A DNA stretch of 64,000 bases from Lucifuga dentata (GCA_014773175.1 VXCM01000162.1:251237-315236); one strand, 5' to 3'; positions 14,001-25,776 are shown, counted from the stretch's first letter. Numbers and translations are program-made. The notes: generated by a model not told the origin, from the letters alone.

Positions 14001-17000
14001 CATTCTGAGGACCGCCTCTCCAACTGCGCAGTCTGTGGGGCACGCTTTACAGACACCAACAATTTTAACAGGTTTGCATCTCATCTTCACTGTAGTTCTT
14101 GCTGCATGTCATTGATTCATGCTACCTTTTTTTTTTTTTTTNCCTTTTTTTTTTTTTTGTTTTTTTTTGTTTTGAAGAATGGAGTACATTAATGTTTCAG
14201 ATCTGTTCTTTTTTCTTTCTTTATCAGACATGTAATGCCGAGGGCCCCAAAGTTTTTGCATTCTATGTTCTTAATTCAAATCAGTTTCCAGACAGTTTTG
14301 AGTCAATGAATTAATATAGAGATTTTAAGCTTTTATCTGCTATCAAAAATATCATGCAGACTATCAAAAGTAACATTATTGCTGTGATAGATGTTTCAGA
14401 ACATATATCAGTATGATTTTTTTAAAAATATAACTCCTTTTTTCACATCGATTTCACATTTTCATTTCAAGTTAGGAAACCGTCTGTCTTCCTCACTTTT
14501 TGTTGCTACAAATTACACACAGTGTCAAAAAAGGACTTTTGATAGTATCCATAGTGATATTCTTTAAAACAATTTCAAACTTGAGAATCAGAATGCACCA
14601 GCCACAATTGATCTGGTTTCAGACAGCAGTTAAACACTAGTAGACAGACATCTAAGCAGACAGGAGACTTTCAATTGCACATGCAGCAAAGGATCAAAAT
14701 ACATAAAACCTCTGAGGTCTGTAGGGATCAAAACATTCTACTGATGGAGTAACTGAATGCACGTCTTTAGAACAGGAGGTAGAGCTCAGCAACCTTCTTT
14801 TCTTTAAGATATTGAGCTCCTGTCTGACATACCTGTATTAGAAATTCTGGATGTGCAAATTCTTTCTTAAACTGCTAGAAATTACAAATAAAAAACATGA
14901 TGGTCGGATTCCTCATGACATAAAGCGGTAATAAACACGCATGTTAAGTACCCTCCATTAAATTGCAGTTTTAAACATCACGGGGGAACTTCAAAGTCAA
15001 AGTGAGAGTTTCATTCAGTCTGGGAAAAGGGGTTAAATGGGCAGTGTCGGGAAGCTGAATATGATGGTTTCCTTATGCAGTTTGGGGGGCGTTTTTTTTT
15101 TTTTTTTTNTTTTTTTTTTTTTTTTGGTTTTGTTTTTGTCCTACCCCTGTGGCAGGTTGGAAGATGTGATTCAAAACTCTGGCTCAGTTGTTGGTCCTCA
15201 GTCCATCGGAGGATCCCAGCTGGATGGCTCGCCATCAAATTCGATGAAGTCAGCTCAATAAAAAAAAACCCCTAACCTGCACATTGACAAGGCCAGAATT
15301 ATCATCTTCTGTCTATATATATCTATTAAAAAAAAAAAAAAAAAAAANAAAAAAAAAAAAAAAAAAATCAGGGACTAAAATTCACAAGGTACTCCCTTAA
15401 CTTAACATTACATATAAAGTAAAACCTTATATAACACGTCATAAAAATAATTTAACATGAATTACCGTATAACCAATGCGAACACAAGTATTTAACTGTT
15501 GCTATTTCTCTGCTATTTATACAAATTATCTTACTGAACATTTACACATTCTAATATAAATTAACATACATGGTTAACAGCTTTAATTCAAATACATTTC
15601 CAAATTAGTTAGCAAAGGTACTGGAAATTTTAACCAATGCTAACTTGTTAGCTTTAACGGCCGTTCGTCTTGCTAACAGCTAACCGTTAGTTGATTGAGT
15701 CCTACACAACTCACCAATTCCGGTGTTTCACAGGGTTTCACTCAACAGATTGTAGCAAACGACCCTCTAGAACACCTGTATTGACTAAATAACAAAGGAA
15801 AAACTTATATTTATCAAATCGAAAAACATGTTTTGTAAATTCAGACTATTTTAATAACGTTTTAACTTTACCAATCAGCAGTACGTCCTCCCACTCTAAT
15901 AGGTCCTCAGCGTCCGCTACTGCTAGTGCTCTCAGACTAACACAGCAACGTAACGTGCGCAATTTGATTGGGTATTCATTTCTCAGCTGTTAACCATTTA
16001 TGGTCAGACATCTGATTGGCTAATCATTTCTCAGCCATTAACCCTTTAGGGTCTGGGTTACAATTTGTTTTGAAAGGAGTGGAAAAAAACACCAATCCAG
16101 GTATGATGATATTTTATTTTTCAGAATCAGGTGATTTTACAAGTTCAGCAAAACCTCCATAGTTATAAATGGATCTGAGAGAAGCTGCATCATGTAGATC
16201 TACTTGATTTTTAGAGAACTTTAGGAATATCAGCAGCGATGAAGAAGTTTTTGCTTTTTCCAGGCTAATTTTCTGTCTTATCTTAGGGAGAAGCTTAAAG
16301 ATGTGCTCGGCGTAAGCAGAATGGAGGTCAGCAGTGGAAGGGACTCGTGTTCCATGTCCCAGTGCCTCTCCAACAGCAGCCCCATGACCAGCCCAGGCCC
16401 TGGCTCTCGCTCCTGCCATGGACCAGGTCCCAGCCCCAGCTCATGTCATGGTCCTCATCCATGTCAAGCACCTGATCTCAGTCCTGGCTCAAATCTGTGT
16501 CAAGCCCATCGTACTTGTCAGGGACCAGGCCACATCTCTAGCCAATGCCAAGGCCCCAGATCATGTCATGACCAAGGCCTGGGATCTGGACTGGGATCTG
16601 GACCATGTTCAGGCCCAGGACCATGTGCAGGCACTGACCAAGGCCCCTCCTTTCCCTCGCTGCCCGACAGTCTCCTCTCTGAAGGGCCATCACTCGCATC
16701 TATCCCTGATGCTCTTAATTCCTCCTCCTCAGGCCTTCCTCCTATCCCAGACATTCTCAGCCAGATGCCGGTATATCCTGCTGGAGTTCTGTTGGTGTGC
16801 AACAGCTGCATAGCCTACCAGCAGCTAATGGACGCCCAGTCACCCATGCGGAAATGGGCTCTGCGTAGGAAGAATGAGCCTTTGGAGACCCGTTTGCAGC
16901 GTCTGGAGCGTGAACGCACAGCAAAGAAGAATAAGCGAGCGTGTGAGACGGAAGAGGAGAGGGAAATGAGAAGGCTGAGGGACCGCGAGGCCAAACGCAT

Positions 17001-17298
17001 GCAAAGGATGCAGGAGACAGAGGAGCAGCGATCTCGCAGGCTGCAGAGAGACAGGGAGGCCATGCGCGTGAAGAGGGCCAACGAGACACCAGAGAAGAGG
17101 CAGGCCAGGCTGATCCGCGAGAGGGAGGCCAAGAGGATCAAACGACGGCTGGAGAAGATCGACCCTGCTCTGAGGACGCAGATAGAGCACGACCCCGCTG
17201 CTATGGCCGCCCTCACAGCAGATATGAGTCTGTTTCAGTTCCCCTGTCCGATGCCCGTCCCTTCCATCGATAACGGTCTGTTCATGAAGCTGCCCTAA
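6270..17298 (+). CDS. znf821: znf821: zinc finger protein 821 (C2H2 fingers plus STPR domain), 6 coding exons
   Basis: The coding exons are 6270-6309, 12108-12239, 12377-12495, 13536-13634, 13905-14071 and 16287-17298. All have GT-AG borders with compatible phases, giving 522 residues and stop TAA at 17296. Domains in order: N-terminal MSRRKQTNP motif (residues 1-9); acidic Ser/Asp/Glu stretch (about 40-80); C2H2 finger 1 (C111, C114, H127, H131); finger 2 (C143, C146, H159, H163); a CX2C remnant (C171, C174); a Cys/Gly/Pro-rich insert (about 207-299); a conserved VYPAGVLLVCNSC block (about 348-360); four exact 23-residue STPR repeats (380-471); and a conserved C-terminus ending in FMKLP. STPR repeats are basic helical DNA-binding repeats first described in silkworm FMBP-1, so a nuclear DNA-binding role is inferred. 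From memory the human protein is about 412 residues; most of the extra length is the insert. The start at 6270 is chosen because MSRRKQTNP is the family N-terminus, and splicing after 6309 rebuilds a conserved Trp. The gene is convergent with atxn1l. Confidence 0.93.
8019..8062. repeat. (CA)n microsatellite
   Basis: About 21 uninterrupted CA units in znf821 intron 1, next to a decayed GGCAGGCAGG/ACAGACAG run (7960-8018). Confidence 0.95.
11084..11686. mobile_element. Long-TIR miniature DNA transposon, family copy 1
   Basis: Flanked by TTAA at both ends (11084-11087 and 11683-11686). The right arm ends CACTGGTATGGTCCT and the left arm begins AGCGCCACACCAG, imperfect inverted copies. Inside is the family marker AGACTGCCATTGGTTTCAG (11214-11232). 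It has no coding capacity and lies in znf821 intron 1. Confidence 0.7.
12108..12239 (+). CDS. znf821: znf821 coding exon 2
   Basis: The acceptor is CTTTCAG|GGCC. It encodes residues 14-57 (PFHTSGITGLQHTIN, then MDGRDEFTEDSECC...), acidic and Ser-rich. An internal ATG at 12155 could serve an N-terminally short isoform lacking MSRRKQ. Two in-phase donors lie nine bases apart: GTATGT at 12231 and GTACAG at 12240. The second is used here. Confidence 0.82.
12377..12495 (+). CDS. znf821: znf821 coding exon 3 (acidic region)
   Basis: The acceptor is TCCATAG|AAGAC and the donor AAAGAG|GTGAGA. It encodes the acidic run EDSDSDPDNHGEDSSSN, comparable with the Ser/Asp/Glu region of mammalian ZNF821. Using the earlier AG at 12354-12355 would put an in-frame TAG into the exon, which supports 12377 as the start. 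Confidence 0.85.
13536..13634 (+). CDS. znf821: znf821 coding exon 4 (zinc finger 1)
   Basis: The acceptor is TTCTTCAG|GAG and the donor TACCAG|GTGAGG, phase 0 at both ends. It encodes residues 98-130, including FVCPLCTLDFSSPEKLISHV. The last zinc-ligand His of this finger is the first codon of the next exon. Confidence 0.92.
13905..14071 (+). CDS. znf821: znf821 coding exon 5 (zinc finger 2)
   Basis: The acceptor is TTTACCAG|CAC and the donor AACAG|GTTTGC, ending in phase 2. It encodes the last His of finger 1, the complete finger 2 (CPVCGRALSSPGSLGRHLLIH minus its neighbours) and a CAVC pair that starts a third finger but has no matching His pair. Confidence 0.92.
15712..16062. promoter_or_regulatory. 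Possible promoter inside znf821 intron 5, with a 49-bp tandem repeat
   Basis: The block holds a CCAAT box on the plus strand (15870-15874), two inverted CCAAT boxes (ATTGG, 15966-15970 and 16015-16019) on tandem units 49 bases apart that share TCATTTCTCAGC, and a minus-strand donor CCGGAATTG|GTGAGT (intron starting at 15719). Together these look like a promoter for an antisense transcript, but no coding exon was found. Confidence 0.3.
16287..17298 (+). CDS. znf821: znf821 coding exon 6 (Cys/Gly/Pro insert, STPR domain, C-terminus)
   Basis: The acceptor is TATCTTAG|GGAG; phase 2 from exon 5 completes an Arg codon and then reads EKLKDVLGVSRMEVSS, matching the EKLPEVL-type family sequence. The exon carries an 11-cysteine Gly/Pro-rich insert (16348-16626), a conserved VYPAGVLLVC block (16774-16803), four 23-residue STPR repeats (16867-17142) and the conserved tail. 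It ends with TAA at 17296-17298. Confidence 0.93.
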
Positions 17299-17671
17299 AA
17301 TATCTACCAACTTCTGGCAGCATCAGTAACCTCTGCACTCTGCCATAAGGTTTCCACGGTCACAGCGAACCATTCCTCGCTGGTTTACGTCCAGCTTTTT
17401 TTTTGCTTTTTAAACAGCTTCACACACAGACTGCTTTGATATATAAATATATACAGCAAAAACTACTTTATTTATTACAGTCTAAAAACCTTGGGAACAG
17501 GGTTGTGAATGTTTCATATTGTATGGATGATGACATAAAAGCATGTTGTAAAGAGATTTTATCTGTTCATCAGTGGATTAGTAGATTTAACACAGTTCAC
17601 TCTGGCAGGAGCAGGTCTACACTTCCTTTGAGGAGAAAATCTTTTGCACATGGACCTTCAGTGAGTCACAG

Positions 17672-17702
17672 CCTCCTCCTCCTCCTCCTCCTCCTCCTCC
17701 TC
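17672..17702. repeat. (CTC)n microsatellite in the znf821 3' UTR
   Basis: Ten CTC units about 375 bases after the znf821 stop codon. Confidence 0.9.
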
Positions 17703-20680
17703 GCTGATCCACTCCGCCAGTCCAGTGACTCGGGTTAACCGGTAGCTCCACCTCTCTTCAAGCTGCCGCCTCTGGGTTCTTGGGAAGTTCACATTCATTC
17801 AAACTACTACCTCAGCCGGGCCGTGGTGGCACCCTCTGTCCTGTGGCTTACTGCTTTCCAACTCCAAGCTTCCAAAGCTCCCTGTGTACCGAACACTACC
17901 ACACAAGATGCTTTTGTTGCGGTTGTTGCTGTTTTCCGTGACTTGTGTTTTTATCACTCTGGTATTTCAATAGGACAAAACCCTTCACATTTGCTATACA
18001 AACACCGTTTTTATGTGTTTTCCAAGGTTGATTCTAATGTCTTATCGCATTTATTCAGAATGTTTTGTCCTATTGAATATGCCCTGACATTCCCCCCCCC
18101 CANTCCCCCCCCCCAGCTCATTTGAACGTCATGCGTTGTATGCCTTTACATTCTCTTTGCCAATGTCTGTATCTGATTTTTTTTTCCCTCACATCATTAC
18201 ACTCCACATTTTGCCGATGTCATTCTCTAGTTTTTTTTTTTTTTTTTTTTTTTTTGTTACAGAGCATGTCTTTAGCTCATGAAACCTCAATTTTTGCTGC
18301 TGTTACTGTACTGTACAATACATTAGTTACCTCTTATATATTTTGGACTTATCATATTGAGGAATTTTGTGTTAAAATGTTCCAAACGTGGTCATAATGA
18401 AACAGTTTCTGATATGTTACTTGTTGGCACTAGAAGTTGTCACATTACTTGAATCCTGTCCACACAGAAGCATATACAGTATCATTCTCATTAAGACTAA
18501 ATTACATCATGAAACTGGGTTGTAATAGACTATAATAGAGGATCATACACAGACGATGCCTCCTTTTCATGCAGTTTGTGTAGCATTCAGAATGCTTCAT
18601 CATGTCTGCCAAGGCTATAGTACCCCCATTTTTCCTTTTTGTTTCAGCCCCTTGCTGGTCTTAATGAGGATTGGTTTAAAATCATGAAACCTGTAGTCCC
18701 TACTGGGAGAGATTTTCTCAATTTATATTCATTAGCCTCATTCCAGCACATATTTATGCAATATGATGTGAATATATTTTTTTGTGGAAATGTTTTATTT
18801 GAAGTGGTCTAAAAGTGTTTTAATGTATAAATTAGAGGCCATGTTCAGAATTGACTTTTTTGTGTAATTTCCTGCTTGTAATGTTACCTCCAGTTTTTCT
18901 TACCTTCAGCTCTCCAGATGCAAACATTTACAGTGTCAAATGACCAGTTTCTGAAGTATTCTTTTAAGAATATTGGAGACAGGAATGAGGACTGGTTCAG
19001 TTTGAGTCACTCCTAGACAAGATTTACCTGGCTGCTATAGCAAATTCTACAAATCAAATTCAACCACAGAGGCTTCTCTAGGAGTGCATCAAACCTCTAT
19101 GCAACACATATATATTTATTCCAAGGGAAATTAATTCACTTTTCACTGAAACTATGCAGAATGTGATGTTAAATTAAATGGACTTCAATATAAAGTGTTT
19201 AGCATCTCAGGCAATTTAACTCAGTGAGAGGGCTCAGAGCCCAGAGACAACACCCCGGTCCCTAAAAATCACTCTGGAAATGGTAATAACATATTAAGGC
19301 AGTGTGAGTTTTCTAGAGACACATTTTGCTGGTTTTTGTTTGCAATCTCTTCCTAGTTCAGCACATGAAAGCAACAGGGTCTGACTGCTGTCCTATTCAT
19401 GGCATCAAGAGAGGTCAGTGGTCTACACAAAGGCTTCAGGTGTCATTTCTCTCAGACTGTGATTCACTTTGATTCAGCTCTGGAGTTTCTGTGATCCCCT
19501 TTTTCCTAAACTGGATTATTGCTACAGAAAGCGTGGGGTCTGTGGTCTGACATCTCTAAACTATGAAGTGATGTTTGTCTTTGCAGGCATTGCTTTCAGT
19601 ATGGATTAGGTAAGCACTGCATGTTGTGAAGCTGCACTTGTCCTAGAATGGTTCAATACAAGTTTGTGTTCTACTGTTAGGTTATGCCTGCCTGTTTTTA
19701 CAGTTTAATCAAAAAGAAAAATGTTCTTAAAATGTTGGCGTATTGTATTCTATCAGGATTTTCTCTCAGTGTCTATGTTTACAAAAGAAATCTCGCTGAA
19801 CAAGGCCAAATGAATGAGGTAAACTGCTAACGAGAACATTTGTGCTAGCTGTGATATCAATACATTCTGACTGGATGGCACTGTGGAGTAGCCGTCCTCT
19901 GTTACTGGATTAACAGATGTACAGTCCATGATGAAATCTGGTAAAGAATGTGGAAATAAATATGACTTTAATATAACAGGAGTATTAAGTTTATTTCCCA
20001 CCCTCATGCTCATGTTCATACCTTTTTTAAAAATAGTTCATTTTTCAGAGTTTGAGACATCTCATGTATTTATTACCAATGCTTTATATTTTTAGGCATG
20101 ATTCTTATACACAAAGGTATATTTAGGATCCACCTTTGCCTCTTTAAATTCTGTAGACACAACACTCAAACTCAATTTTAGGTTTGAGCATTCAGGAAAC
20201 AGCGATACCTGCAGAAAATGTTTAGTGGGGAACCCAGAGGTACCAGTGAAATCTCAGGGTGACACACTAAAAAGGCTATACAATTTATAATGTAATAAAT
20301 TACATATTACTTCATTTTTGGCTGATCTCATGAATATCTGATGATATCAGTGTAGAAATCTTGAGACTTTTTGAAAGGGAAGGAGTACTGTAAGGGCCAC
20401 GGCAATAATAATTTTTTTTTAAACACTCGTGAGAAAAGGCAATTGAAGAGGCTCATGAGAGGAAAGAGCTCAAATTCTCTGATTTTACTTTCAGAAATAG
20501 AGCAAATGTAGAGGATTCATAGGGAAATCGGTTTTGTCCTTATTTGGAGCTGTAGGAGTAAGAGGCCAGAGTTTGAACAGGCCGTGGAGTAAATGGAAGA
20601 GGCTGCAGTGAGGGCTAGTGAGCTGCTGTGGCTATCCTCTCATATCCACTGCTACACGTGGTGTAAGATGAAGACATCAT

Positions 20681-21060
20681 GTAAAGGACCATGCCAGCCA
20701 TTTTGCAAGTTTGTGCCTAATATATTCAATTTTCATACACATAACACTGTAGCATTACTGACAAGCATTTCCAAAGCATACTACTGGAACGGTGAATCAC
20801 ATTTTTTTTCCCCTGCCTTCCAGACTGCCATTGGTTTCAGTTCATTCTGGTACACTATTAAAATCAACTTGTAGATACTTGAAATGTTTTTGGGATAGGT
20901 AATACATCATCGTGAACAAGACATATATTCAGGTTTTTTGTTTTTTTTTTAATCAAAGTTACGTAATTTTAGCATTTAAGTGCAGTGCTTCCTGTTGTCA
21001 GTTCTTCATTACAACACTTGAATGCACCACTAGGAAGCATTTTCAGATCACTCCATGCTT
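20681..21060. mobile_element. Long-TIR miniature DNA transposon, family copy 2, right part missing
   Basis: It begins GTAAAGGACCATGCCAGCCA and carries the family markers TTTGTGCCTAATATATTCAA and CAGACTGCCATTGGTTTCAG. Similarity to copy 3 fades after about 20985 and no matching right arm follows, so the copy is truncated or interrupted. Confidence 0.65.
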
Positions 21061-21068
21061 TTTATTGC

Positions 21069-21124
21069 ATAAAATTAAGGTGTATGTATGTGTGTGTATA
21101 TATATATACACACCTTAATTTTAT
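21069..21124. repeat. Perfect 15-bp inverted repeat around a TG/TA loop
   Basis: ATAAAATTAAGGTGT (21069-21083) and its exact inverse (21110-21124) flank a 26-base alternating TG/TA loop. Able to form a hairpin or cruciform on either strand; the right arm also contains no transposon-family match. Confidence 0.8.
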
Positions 21125-23426
21125 GGTATTTTGTTCTTACATTTTCTATATAGAATTTGAGTTAAAAATGACTAAATAATGCACTCTACAAAAAAACAAA
21201 AAAAAAAAACATAATTGTGTGTTCATGAACTAGTAAATTGGCTCGACATTCTCCAAAAGCCATTAAAGAAACACAGTACACAATTTGGATAATACTTTAT
21301 ATTTATATATTTGTATATATATATTATATTGTGTTTACTTAACAAACATGATAAATGCAATGTTTTCCAAGTTAGCTGTAACAATAAAAATACAATATCT
21401 TTGTGTCCTTAAGTACATAGAATTAAAACAGCAAAACAAAACGAAACTGCCCTAAGTAGTTCACAGAGAGGTACAAATATACAGTACAAATCTATTTTAT
21501 TCAGAAAAGGGTACAAATAAAAATGCAACAAAATAGAGATATTAATGCTTTGTTAAAGTCAGGTAGGTGTGGGGTTTTCTAAGGGAGCACTTTGGGTAGA
21601 CAACTCTAAGGCTTCTGATAAAGATCAATACATATTGGTACAGCCATACAATATTAAAACTCACTATACAAAGTTCATACAACCTGGATTATACTTGAGG
21701 ATTGAATGTTACACATAACATCATTGCATATATTTTGCAGATTTAGGCATTAAAATGCTGTTTTTTTTTTTGTTTTTTTTAAAGATAGTTACACATCACA
21801 TAAAAAGCAGTGTCACCTTGTGCCAAAAAACTACAATGTCAAATCTGACAATATACAGACTTTTAAAACTTTAAACCGTTCACTTTCTCCTGATTTAATT
21901 CAGCATCAGCAATACCAAAACCGTCCTGAATTCACTTTTTGCACTTCAACACTGGGTAACAAACAGGGAGCAGATTCTAAAGTCACCAAACAAATCATTA
22001 CTTTACCACTGACGAAATCCACTTCTGATGTGAGAGCCTCTCTCAAAGCTCAAACACACACACCTTCTCTCATCTGAAGTACAGTACAAGTAGTACAACA
22101 CAGCAAACATAATCCCTTATTCATAGGGAGGAAAGACTACTCATCCTGTGCAACAGCACTACAAAGTGTAGGTGTGTGTGTAGGTGTGTGTGTGTGTGAG
22201 AGAGAGCAGGGTGAGGTGTTATGCACTATCCTCCATTGCTGATGCTCTTGTTAAAAAAAAAAAAAGCACAGAAGAGCTTACATTTACTTCTAAACAAGAG
22301 AAAATCAGCAATTATGAGCTGAAAGAGTGTATTAAAAAAAATTTAACAGTTCATGCAAACTCACACACAAAAGTTGGCTTAACTGTCTGAGGCCCGTAGA
22401 GACTTTTCTGTCACCCTGCACACCAGAACACACAACTTAACTTCTGCTTATAATCATCATTCCTGATTAGAAACTAATCATCTCTGAATGGTTCTTACAG
22501 CTTGGAAAAGGAATCCCAAGTCTGCAGCAGAATCATTCCATCAACACGTTGTACAAAGCAGATCTTAAGGCATTACTGACAAGCATCATTATAGCTAACT
22601 ATACAAAAATACATCTATCTACAGAAACACACGCTGTGATTTCTCTGCGATTTTTGTGTGCTTTATGTCACGAAACTCTACAAATTTACCGACACTGTAA
22701 AGGAGCATTTAGTGCAATTACTTACAGCAACAAGAGTATCAGTGACGTGGATAAAATGAGTTCATTGGACATCTTGGTATAATCAAGGTTTCCTGCAAAA
22801 GACAGCATGCAACGCTCAAAGCAGAGGGCAAACAAGGCTTGTTGTAGCACAGGATGGTCTTGCCGTGAGAATTAACAGGAGGTAAAGTCACAGGTGGCAC
22901 TGCTTGCACCATGAAAGTCCCATCAAATGCTTTTTTGTTTTGACCTAAAACATAATGTTGGAGTGGCTTGGCAATTGTGCCAGTATGAATGCATGAAATT
23001 TTGAGCAACCAAGTAATTTGGCTCCAACTCAGTGGCATCATTAATGTATGTTGTAAACGGTGATGTGACAAAAAAAGAAAAAAAAGTATCTCTGGACAAA
23101 AAAAAACAAAACAAAACAAAAAAAAAAACAAAGCACACAAAGTTGAAAACAAAATACTGGTTTGTAATTCCTGTATGAAAGCAATTGAAAGCAAAAGTCC
23201 AAACCAGACATCAGTGTAAAATGACTGCATCAGCCAACTTGCCCTGCTGCTGTATTAAGACAAAGAAGGGTAAAATACTGAGTTTACTGCATAGTACACA
23301 ACAGGACTACACAAAATGTTTTCAGGTACTGTGTATATTGCTTAGAGCATAAAAACAACGTGGTGAGCTTTTGATGGTAAGGTGCATTTGGCTTTTTTTT
23401 CATGTGTGGCAAACTGTTAAAGCATG

Positions 23427-23660
23427 TTAAAGGACCATACCTGCATTTTACAAGTTTGAGCCTAATATATTCAATTTTCGTACAGTAATGTTATTGACAA
23501 TCATTTCCCAAAGCATACTACTGGAACGGTGAGTTAAAAAACTTTTTCCTGCCTTCCAGACTGGATTGGTTTCAGTTCATTCTGGTGCGCTATTAAAATC
23601 AACTTGATACTTGAAACGTTCTTGGGATAGGTAATCCTTCATCGCGAACAAGACGTGTAT

Positions 23661-23691
<31 letters not shown>

Positions 23692-24105
23692 GCAAAGTTA
23701 CTTAATTTTAGCCCCGGGACCCAGGGTGTTTCCGTCGCATGATGGATGCAGCAATGCACAGCCCAGCACATGCTCCTGACCTGACATAATTTTAGCATTT
23801 AAGCTCAATAAAAAGCACAGAGTGAATGTATGTCTCCACCAGGAAATATAGTCCCAAAAGAAGACCTGCGTTTATTGAAAAATTTAAGCGACGTTTTTGC
23901 GTAACTATTAGCAGGTGAAACATCAATTTTTAAGATGGGTGTATCACTTGAATATTTGATTTTGAAAGTTTAAGAGATTTTGCAAAATATCAGGAAAGCT
24001 GAAACACAGTTTTATCCTGTGGGAAATGGTTGTCAATAACGTAACATGTATGAAAATTGAATATATTAGGCTCAAACATGCAAAATGGCCGGTATGGTCC
24101 TTTAA
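23427..24105. mobile_element. Long-TIR miniature DNA transposon, family copy 3 (best preserved)
   Basis: Flanked by TTAA (23427-23430 and 24102-24105). The inverted arms are about 85 bases long, starting AGGACCATACC on both ends and sharing TTTGAGCCTAATATATTCAA. The interior contains a poly-T run (about 23666-23690). It has no ORF of note. It lies downstream of atxn1l, possibly within its 3' UTR. Confidence 0.75.
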
Positions 24106-24430
24106 AGTTGCTCATAATGACGGCACCAGAGGATGTGAATCTATGACCTCCTCGTCAGATCTCCCCTGCTGGACATTTCTCTGCTGGTCCCTGTACTGCT
24201 GACAGGATCAGGGTGTGTGTACACAGAACCACGAGGAGTCTGAAACACTAAGAGGCAGAAGTGAAGCAGGACCAAGGGACGCTTACGTATGAATACATGA
24301 CACATGATTTTGTGTATTAGTGGAAGTGGGACCCCCACACCATAAGACAGTGGACGTCACCACATCATTGCTCAGATACACAACAGCGTTTCTGGGATGA
24401 TGACAAGCTAGTACAAAGCACCAACATGAA

Positions 24431-24466
<36 letters not shown>

Positions 24467-25736
24467 ACAACAAATTCTTGGATTTGCATCAGAGCACGTC
24501 CAAAGAAAAATGATGTCACAACAAATGCGTCTTGCAGAAAAACTCAGACAGGTTTGGCCAAAGATCTTTAAATTCAAAGATCTATGATAGTAAAATTTTC
24601 TTTTATAAAAATGACAGGAGGAAAAGAAAAAAGGTACTGTGTGACTTATGCTTTTTGATGGGAATGTCTACATGTGGAATGCCATCTCAATATAAATCTC
24701 TGAATGATTTCATGTCTGGTCTAATTGCACTTAATCTTAATTTCACCCTTTTTTGGATTTTCTCAGTGACATTGATAAAAAAAAATTGTCAGAAAGAGGA
24801 AACTGCAGCATTCACCTTGGCTAATTTGTAAACAGAGTTAAACATGCAAAGTCAGTTTTTTCTCTCACCAAAAAACACCAACATTACTTCAAACATATTC
24901 CCTTCATTATTAAAAAACATCTACTGTGCTGTGATTCCTATTACGTGGTCAGTGTGAAATCAGTGAGTGAAATTTTTCTATGTGCAACACAAGACAATCA
25001 TAAGATCCACTGGGTAACATATATCCTAGTACAAAACAAAAGGACCATATAGTACACATTAAAACAAAATACAAAACAGAAGTGGAACCGATGATGTTCA
25101 CAACTTAATTAAGCTCAAGCCTCTCTTGGAGATGCGCTCGATTAATCATTATTAGGAAAAAAAGAAATCAAAAGTGAGATGGAGAGCTAAATGAAAGAAA
25201 CTATTTCATCTACAGTGTAATACACGGCTTCTCGAGAAACTGGTCAAAGGCGAGCTTTGACTGTGGACAACTACTGTAGGATCAATAGGAATGAATACCA
25301 AATAGTGCATTGCCTTTTAAAGTCAGGATTAAAAGAGGATCAGATCTTATTCCTCAGACTGTGTAGAAAATATAAAATAGCACACGGAGAGAGATTCCTG
25401 GGGGGGGGCGGGGGGGGGNGATGCAGTACAGAGGCGTACTCTCAAAACAACTATTGCTTTAATTTGGTAACTGAGCGAAGGTTGATGGCGAAGCAAACTC
25501 CGTGTCGCTGAAACACGCGTCTATCGAAGGCGTGCTGGGAGGACCTTCCACTGAGGCTTCCAGGGTTTAGGGTAAGCTGGTCCTCATCCAGCGATGTGAC
25601 AAGGTTTCACCTCTCATGTTCACTCCCCTGGGTGACTTTGGTGATGACCAGCCAGTGCCTCCTCCATTACACCGCTTATAAGCACATTACAAAAAGTCAC
25701 TGATCTGGTCAGGAAAGCTTTGAGGTATAGTGAGGA

Positions 25737-25776
25737 GGAAGAGGAGGAGAAGAAGAAGAAGAAGAAGAAGAAGAAG

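Larger units (their letters stand above)
17299..21060 (+). other. znf821: znf821 3' UTR and downstream region
   Basis: The 3' UTR starts at 17299; its end is not clear. AATAAA words occur only late (about 19955 and 20293). No second gene seen. A C-run contig join is at 18103. Confidence 0.4.

Noticed and set aside
16815..17310. Minus-strand ORFs opposite the znf821 STPR domain
   Set aside because: Shadows of the Arg/Glu-rich sense frame.
22739..23230. 163-codon minus-strand ORF
   Set aside because: Low-complexity Phe/Leu runs from poly-A stretches, no family match, no splice support; it lies in probable atxn1l 3' flank.
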